From CAYRGG01 sp964423745 (GTDB lineage Bacteria; Pseudomonadota; Gammaproteobacteria; Competibacterales; Competibacteraceae), in assembly GCA_964423745.1 (NCBI GenBank), contig CAYRGG010000106.1, positions 1 through 9,057 of the forward strand: a stretch of DNA of 9,057 nt. Reading direction: 5' to 3'. Below are positions 5,538 to 9,057 of the stretch, one piece after another (position 1 is the first letter of the stretch; every line of letters starts with the position of its first letter). The notes beneath the pieces were generated by a model. The model saw nothing but the letters and a program-made list of their open reading frames with translations. It did no database searches and was not told the DNA's origin. The position numbers and the translations under genes were made by a program.

Positions 5538-7226
5538 ATGTTGACCCATTTACAAATCCGCGACTTTGCTATTGTTGTCAATTTAGAATTGGACTTAACC
5601 CCAGGTATGAGCGCCGTGACAGGGGAAACAGGAGCAGGTAAGTCCATTATGGTTGATGCTTTGGGTTTGTTGCTGGGTGATCGAGCCGATAGCACGGTAA
5701 TACGGCAGGGCGCCGAGCGGGCTGATATCAGTGCAACATTTGATCTTAGGGATTTGCCATCCCTGCAGAACTGGCTGGCTGAACGGGAGTTAGGCGCCGA
5801 TGAAGAATGCCATTTGCGCCGGGTTGTTAGCCAAAATGGTCGTTCTCGAGCTTATATCGATGGTTCGCCACAGCCGGTACAGTTGCTCAGAGATTTTGGG
5901 GAGCGGCTCGTGGATATTCACGGCCAGCATGAGCATCAATCCCTTTTCAAACGCGATATGCAGCGGCAATTATTAGACGATTATGGGGGTAATCAGGCCC
6001 TATTGGCAGAACTTGCTCACAAATATCGGCAATGGTGCGACATAGGCCAACATTTGCAAAACCTGCGTAAAAACAGTGATGAAAAAGCCGCCCAACGGGA
6101 TTTGTTGCACTATCAAGTCAGTGAATTGCAAGCCTTAAACTTAGGCGCGGGTGAACTTCCCGAGTTAGAGGCAGAACATGTGCGTTTGGCTAACGCGGGT
6201 CGTTTGTTGGAATCTTGTCAGCGGGCGGTGACACAACTTTATGAGAGCGATGAGTTCTCTGTGCAAAAACTGCTGGGCCAGGTGCTCGATGAGATAACCA
6301 GCCTCAGGGATTTGGATCCTCAACTGACCAGCACAGGTGAACTGCTGAACGGGGCGCTGATTCAGGTGAGTGAGGCCAGTGATGAATTGCGTCGTTATCT
6401 ACAACGCATCGAGTTAGATCCAGGACGACTTACCTGGGTGGAAGAGCGTTTAGCCGATATTCAAACCTTGGCCCGCAAACACCGTGTAGATCCCCAGGCG
6501 CTACCGGATTTGTCAAAACGTCTGCAGAATGAGTTGGATGAGCTAGACAATGTGGAATATCACGAAGAAGCCTTGCAGAAACGTTTTGAAGAAGCTTGGC
6601 AAGACTATCAAAACACTGCCCATACCCTTTCCAAGCGGCGCACAAAACATGCAGTGGAATTGGCCGAACGGGTCAGTGAAGCCATGCAAGATTTGGGGAT
6701 GCAAGGGGGGCGTTTCGAGATTTCTCTTATCCACCAGGATCGTCCCACTCTGCAGGGACTGGAAACGGTGGAGTTTTTAGTCAGTGCCAATCCGGGTCAG
6801 TCGTCAAAGCCCTTAGCTAAGGTGGCTTCCGGCGGCGAGCTTTCCCGGATTAGCCTAGCTATCCAAGTTATTGCTGCCCGTAGTGCGCGTATCCCTACGC
6901 TGATCTTTGATGAGGTGGATGTGGGTATTGGCGGCGGGGTGGCGGAAGTAGTGGGGCGTCAGTTACGGGCTTTGGGAGAAACCCGTCAGGTACTCTGTGT
7001 CACGCACTTGCCCCAGGTGGCGGCCCAGGCCCATCACCACCTAAAAGTCAGTAAGCACACGGATGGGCAATCCACCTATACAGTGATCGACCCCTTAGAA
7101 CCCCAGGCCCGCGTGGAAGAAATCGCCCGAATGTTGGGTGGGGTGGAATTAACCGCTAATACCTGGGCCCATGCCGAAGAGATGATCGTCACTGCTAGGT
7201 CGAAAACCCAAGCACACAAAGGCTAA
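5538..7226 (+). CDS. recN: DNA repair protein RecN (SMC-like ATPase)
   Basis: A 562-residue RecN (E. coli 553), an SMC-related ATPase that works with RecA in double-strand break repair. Walker A GETGAGKS is at residues 29-36, and the conserved LVDIHGQHEHQSLF lies in the N-terminal head. A long charged helical region (about 150-380) forms the short coiled coil. The C-terminal head has the ABC signature SGGELSR (431-437), Walker B LIFDEVDVGIGG (Asp458, Glu459) and the H-loop His490 (CVTHLPQVAA). All catalytic motifs are intact. The ATG start matches the family N-terminus MLTHLQIRDFAIV. Only a weak TAGAA-like ribosome site precedes it, inside a small palindrome CGATT-AG-AATCG (5524-5535). No LexA box of CTG-N10-CAG form is visible in the upstream gap, unlike E. 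coli recN. It converges with fur. Confidence 0.98.
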   Translation: MLTHLQIRDFAIVVNLELDLTPGMSAVTGETGAGKSIMVDALGLLLGDRADSTVIRQGAERADISATFDLRDLPSLQNWLAERELGADEECHLRRVVSQNGRSRAYIDGSPQPVQLLRDFGERLVDIHGQHEHQSLFKRDMQRQLLDDYGGNQALLAELAHKYRQWCDIGQHLQNLRKNSDEKAAQRDLLHYQVSELQALNLGAGELPELEAEHVRLANAGRLLESCQRAVTQLYESDEFSVQKLLGQVLDEITSLRDLDPQLTSTGELLNGALIQVSEASDELRRYLQRIELDPGRLTWVEERLADIQTLARKHRVDPQALPDLSKRLQNELDELDNVEYHEEALQKRFEEAWQDYQNTAHTLSKRRTKHAVELAERVSEAMQDLGMQGGRFEISLIHQDRPTLQGLETVEFLVSANPGQSSKPLAKVASGGELSRISLAIQVIAARSARIPTLIFDEVDVGIGGGVAEVVGRQLRALGETRQVLCVTHLPQVAAQAHHHLKVSKHTDGQSTYTVIDPLEPQARVEEIARMLGGVELTANTWAHAEEMIVTARSKTQAHKG

Positions 7227-7261
7227 CGGGCATTGACTAGCCTAATGGGATAAGCGGGGTA

Positions 7262-7687
7262 TTAACGAGAGCCTTGAGAACAACCCGGCGTATTACATTG
7301 ACCATAGAGAATAAGACAATGATCAGCCAGTTCAAAACCCAGTTGTTTAGCGATAAGGCGTTGTCGTTGTTCGATAACCTCATCAAAGAACTCTTCGATT
7401 TTGCCACATTTTAAGCAAACGATATGATCATGATGAGTGCCTTGGTCCAGCTCGAAACACGATTGTGTGCCTTCAAAATGATGACGCTTTATAAGACCTG
7501 CTGATTCAAACTGGGTCAACACGCGATAAACGGTAGCCAGACCGATTTCTTCGCCCGCGTCCAGCAAACGCTTATAGAGGTCTTCCGCGGTGACATGTTG
7601 GTGTTCATGGTCTTGTAGCATCTCTAAAATTTTCATCCGGGGCAATGTGACTTTGAGACCCGCTTGCTTGAGTTCTTTTGAGTTCAA
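7262..7687 (-). CDS. fur: Ferric uptake regulator Fur
   Basis: A 141-residue Fur, an iron(II)-dependent dimeric repressor of iron uptake genes. The N-terminal winged helix includes AGLKVTLPRMKIL (9-21) and AEDLYKRLLDAGEEIGLATVYRVL (34-57). The dimerisation domain carries the metal-binding THHDH (84-88) and the paired zinc cysteines CLKC (91, 94) and QCNTPGC (131, 136), all as in E. coli and Pseudomonas Fur. The reading frame begins at a TTG (7687-7685); a stop codon lies three codons further upstream and no ATG or GTG is available before residue 18. The TTG is therefore the only ordinary start that keeps the conserved N-terminus. GAGAG lies about 9 nt upstream. The gene is divergent from bamE (91 nt apart), a common pairing in gammaproteobacteria, and converges with recN with a 35-nt gap and no obvious terminator. 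Confidence 0.97.
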   Translation of the reverse strand: MNSKELKQAGLKVTLPRMKILEMLQDHEHQHVTAEDLYKRLLDAGEEIGLATVYRVLTQFESAGLIKRHHFEGTQSCFELDQGTHHDHIVCLKCGKIEEFFDEVIEQRQRLIAKQLGFELADHCLILYGQCNTPGCSQGSR

Positions 7688-7778
7688 GATAATTTACTCT
7701 CTACGGTTCTAGAAAATTAATGTTATTACAGGATGATGGATTATCTTTGTTATCTAATGTAGGTATTGAGCAATAATC

Positions 7779-8111
7779 ATGTTAAAAAGTTTATGGCGCA
7801 CCATTTTTTTCTCAACTCTATTGCAAAGTCTAGGCTGCTCCCCATTTGTGCCAAGTTTTTATGAAGTGGATGTGCGGCAGGGCCATTATTTAGATCAAGA
7901 AAAGATCAATCAGCTGCAAAGGGGTATGAGCAAACGGCAAGTACAGATTTTGCTGGGTCAACCTTTACTGTCTGATCCGTTTCATCCTAATCGTTGGGAC
8001 TACGTCTACCGTTTTGAGCGCGACGGCGATTTAGTCACTAACCGTCATATTAGCTTGTTTTTTGAGGGCGAGTTATTAAGCCGAATCGAGGACAGCGCGG
8101 CATCGCCCTAG
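7779..8111 (+). CDS. bamE: Outer membrane assembly lipoprotein BamE (SmpA/OmlA)
   Basis: A 110-residue lipoprotein subunit of the BAM complex, which inserts beta-barrel proteins into the outer membrane. A short signal peptide (residues 1-19; Lys3, Arg7, then IFFSTLLQSLG) leads to Cys20, the predicted lipidated residue. The lipobox SLGC is slightly unusual because position -3 is Ser rather than Leu. The mature domain shows the SmpA/OmlA pattern: GHYLDQEKINQLQRGMSKRQ (35-54), then VQILLGQPLLSDPFHPNRWDYVYRF (55-79), matching E. coli GTPLMSDPFGTNTWFYVFR. It lies divergent from fur, as in Xanthomonas and Pseudomonas omlA-fur, and converges with rnfH across a 40-nt gap. The ATG has GAG 8 nt upstream. 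Confidence 0.96.
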   Translation: MLKSLWRTIFFSTLLQSLGCSPFVPSFYEVDVRQGHYLDQEKINQLQRGMSKRQVQILLGQPLLSDPFHPNRWDYVYRFERDGDLVTNRHISLFFEGELLSRIEDSAASP

Positions 8112-8131
8112 GATGTTCCCACTCTATTCAA

Positions 8132-8153
8132 AGCGCCCCGCTATGGCCGCGCT
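8132..8153. repeat. Small inverted repeat in the bamE-rnfH convergent gap
   Basis: AGCGC (8132-8136) and GCGCT (8149-8153) flank a 12-nt G/C-rich loop and overlap the rnfH stop codon. It could act as a weak two-way terminator, but there is no T-run on either side, so the role is doubtful. Confidence 0.25.
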
Positions 8154-8496
8154 AATCATTGTTATCTTGAGGCATGACGCTGTGATCTGCAGTTTTTTTG
8201 CCAGGGCGCTGTTCCTGCTTGGCCCGTTGCTTACGGGCAGCCTTTGGGTCAGCCATGAGGGGACGATAGATTTCAACGCGGTCGCCAGGTTTGAGGGTGG
8301 TGGAAGGTGCGCTGATTTTACTAAAAATGCCCACTTTGGCCTTGGCTAGGTCAATTTCTGGAAAGCGCTGGCAAATGCGCGAGATTTGAATAGCCTCTAC
8401 TAGAGTGGTGTTTTCCGGCACTCTAACTGAAATAATAGCTTGTTCTTCAGGGCGAGCGTAGGCAACTTCCACGTCAATTAATTTACCGTGGACCAT
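8152..8496 (-). CDS. rnfH: RnfH family ubiquitin-like protein (RatB, UPF0125)
   Basis: A 114-residue RnfH/RatB family protein with a beta-grasp, ubiquitin-like fold. The conserved core is IDVEVAYARPEEQ (7-19), the helix TTLVEAIQISRI (30-41), IDLAKAKVGIFSK (48-60) and the near-invariant GDRVEIYRPLMADPK (71-85). A basic then polar tail of about 30 residues follows, longer than in E. coli RnfH. The molecular function is not established; the family is named from its presence beside some rnf electron-transport clusters, and no rnf genes are visible here. The ATG lies inside the 3' end of ratA, overlapping by 14 nt in a different frame, so translation is probably coupled. The start agrees with family N-termini. 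Confidence 0.95.
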   Translation of the reverse strand: MVHGKLIDVEVAYARPEEQAIISVRVPENTTLVEAIQISRICQRFPEIDLAKAKVGIFSKISAPSTTLKPGDRVEIYRPLMADPKAARKQRAKQEQRPGKKTADHSVMPQDNND

Positions 8497-8920
8497 AAAT
8501 TTCCACCGCTCGGTTACAAAATGAATCCATCAAGGATTCACTAATTTGCGAGAAAACAGGAACAATAGCCGTGTGGAGCAGACTATTAGAGAATTCAAAG
8601 TCCATGGTCAAAGACACTTTACACGCATCAGGGCGTAACGGCTGAAAACGCCAAACCCCCTCCAAGCGCTCAAACGGTCCTTCTAGAAGATGCATCTCGA
8701 TCATGTGATTTTCCTGCAGCCGGTTCCAGGTGGTAAAGGATTTACGGATACCCCCTTTTGACAGCTCAATATGCACATGGAGTTTGTCACCGTTTCGGCT
8801 TAAAATACGTGTCGACTGGCACCAGGGTAAAAACTCAGGATAGGATTCAATATCGCTGATAAGCGCATACATGTCTGCCGTGGAATACAACAGTAGAGCG
8901 CTCTTATTGAATGTCGGCAC
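8483..8920 (-). CDS. ratA: RatA, START/coenzyme Q-binding family protein (ribosome association toxin)
   Basis: A 145-residue protein of the polyketide cyclase / START (COQ10-like) fold. E. coli RatA is reported to bind 50S subunits and block 70S assembly when overproduced, while COQ10 homologues assist ubiquinone function, so the native role is debated. Family features are the N-terminus FNKSALLLYSTADMYALISD, SYPEFLPWC (26-34), GGIRKSFTTWNRL, EGPFERLEGVWRF and MDFEFSN. The start is a GTG at 8920-8918 with GAGG about 10 nt upstream, matching the family MPxxxKSALV start. It is transcribed with rnfH (14-nt overlap) and divergently from smpB with an 82-nt gap, the arrangement seen in E. coli and many relatives. 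Confidence 0.95.
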   Translation of the reverse strand: MPTFNKSALLLYSTADMYALISDIESYPEFLPWCQSTRILSRNGDKLHVHIELSKGGIRKSFTTWNRLQENHMIEMHLLEGPFERLEGVWRFQPLRPDACKVSLTMDFEFSNSLLHTAIVPVFSQISESLMDSFCNRAVEIYGPR

Positions 8921-8990
8921 TTTTTAAAAACCTCGTTTCACGGGGGGATGGCTTTTCCAATCTAGGGTAACAAATCCCACGTAATTTCCC

Positions 8991-8996
8991 TACAAT
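8991..8996 (+). promoter_or_regulatory. Possible -10 box for smpB
   Basis: TACAAT matches the sigma70 -10 consensus at 5/6 and ends 6 nt before the smpB ATG. The best upstream -35 candidates, such as TAACAA at 8968-8973 with a 17-nt spacer, are weak. If used, transcription would begin at or next to the start codon. Confidence 0.3.
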
Positions 8997-9002
8997 AGAC
9001 CA

Positions 9003-9057
9003 ATGGCAAAACAGCGTAGTGATAATCAAATCGCCAGCAATAAAAAAGCTTATCACG
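9003..9057 (+). CDS. smpB: SsrA-binding protein SmpB, 5' end only, cut by window edge
   Basis: The plus strand from ATG 9003 gives 18 codons starting MAKQRSDNQIASNKKAYH. The pattern IASNKKAYH fits the start of SmpB (E. coli has IALNKRARHEYFIEE), and smpB is the usual divergent neighbour of ratA-rnfH. SmpB binds tmRNA and brings it to stalled ribosomes for trans-translation. No Shine-Dalgarno is visible in the bases just upstream. The identification rests on a short fragment plus synteny. Confidence 0.85.
   Translation, partial: MAKQRSDNQIASNKKAYH

Noticed and set aside
7227..7261. Bidirectional terminator between recN and fur
   Set aside because: No stem of useful length and no T-run is visible in the 35-nt gap.
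7720..7763. GATAAT/ATTATC-like hexamers between fur and bamE, as a possible Fur box
   Set aside because: The best 19-nt alignment I find matches about 10 positions in a very A/T-rich stretch, which is not above chance expectation.
8113..8349. Plus-strand 78-codon frame after bamE
   Set aside because: It lies almost entirely antisense to the well-supported rnfH gene.
1..9057. Mobile element, defence system, CRISPR or novel gene cluster
   Set aside because: Every substantial coding frame is a recognised core gene in conserved order, with no transposase, integrase, direct-repeat array or compositional break seen.

Overview
The window looks like a chromosomal housekeeping segment from a gammaproteobacterium outside the Enterobacterales. 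Three things support this. The order smpB / ratA-rnfH / bamE / fur / recN / nadK / hrcA-grpE-dnaK-dnaJ is a gammaproteobacterial core arrangement, similar to Xanthomonadales and to some Legionellales-like and methanotroph genomes as I remember them. An hrcA repressor gene with a CIRCE operator is present, which enterics lack. Every protein also reads as a close gammaproteobacterial family member. Base composition looks even and near 50% GC by eye, and I see no insertion sequence, phage, tRNA, rRNA or CRISPR. Genus cannot be fixed from the sequence alone.

Layout: positions 1-4485 hold the heat-shock operon, all on the minus strand and transcribed in the order hrcA (3172-4254), grpE (2389-3069), dnaK (181-2106), dnaJ (only the first 27 codons, ending at the window edge). 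It starts from a sigma70-type promoter (4457-4485) followed immediately by a CIRCE operator (4420-4451). A second, strong heat-shock sigma (RpoH/sigma32) promoter sits between grpE and dnaK (2169-2195). Hairpins lie in the hrcA-grpE and dnaK-dnaJ gaps. Positions 4320-7226 hold nadK and recN on the plus strand, diverging from hrcA. Fur (7262-7687, minus) converges on recN and diverges from bamE (7779-8111, plus). The pair ratA-rnfH (8920-8152, minus, overlapping by 14 nt) converges on bamE, and ratA diverges from smpB, whose first 18 codons end the window.

How it works together: HrcA would repress its own operon through CIRCE, while RpoH would boost dnaK-dnaJ separately. DnaK, DnaJ and GrpE form the Hsp70 folding cycle. 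NadK (NADP synthesis), RecN (double-strand break repair), Fur (iron regulation), BamE (outer-membrane assembly), RatA/RnfH and SmpB (ribosome rescue) are neighbours by conserved synteny rather than one pathway.

I found no undescribed system here. The most interesting points are regulatory: a CIRCE whose spacer is 8 nt instead of the usual 9, dual HrcA plus RpoH control inside one operon, the CIRCE lying in the leader of the divergent nadK gene, and possible non-canonical starts for fur (TTG) and smpB (leaderless).
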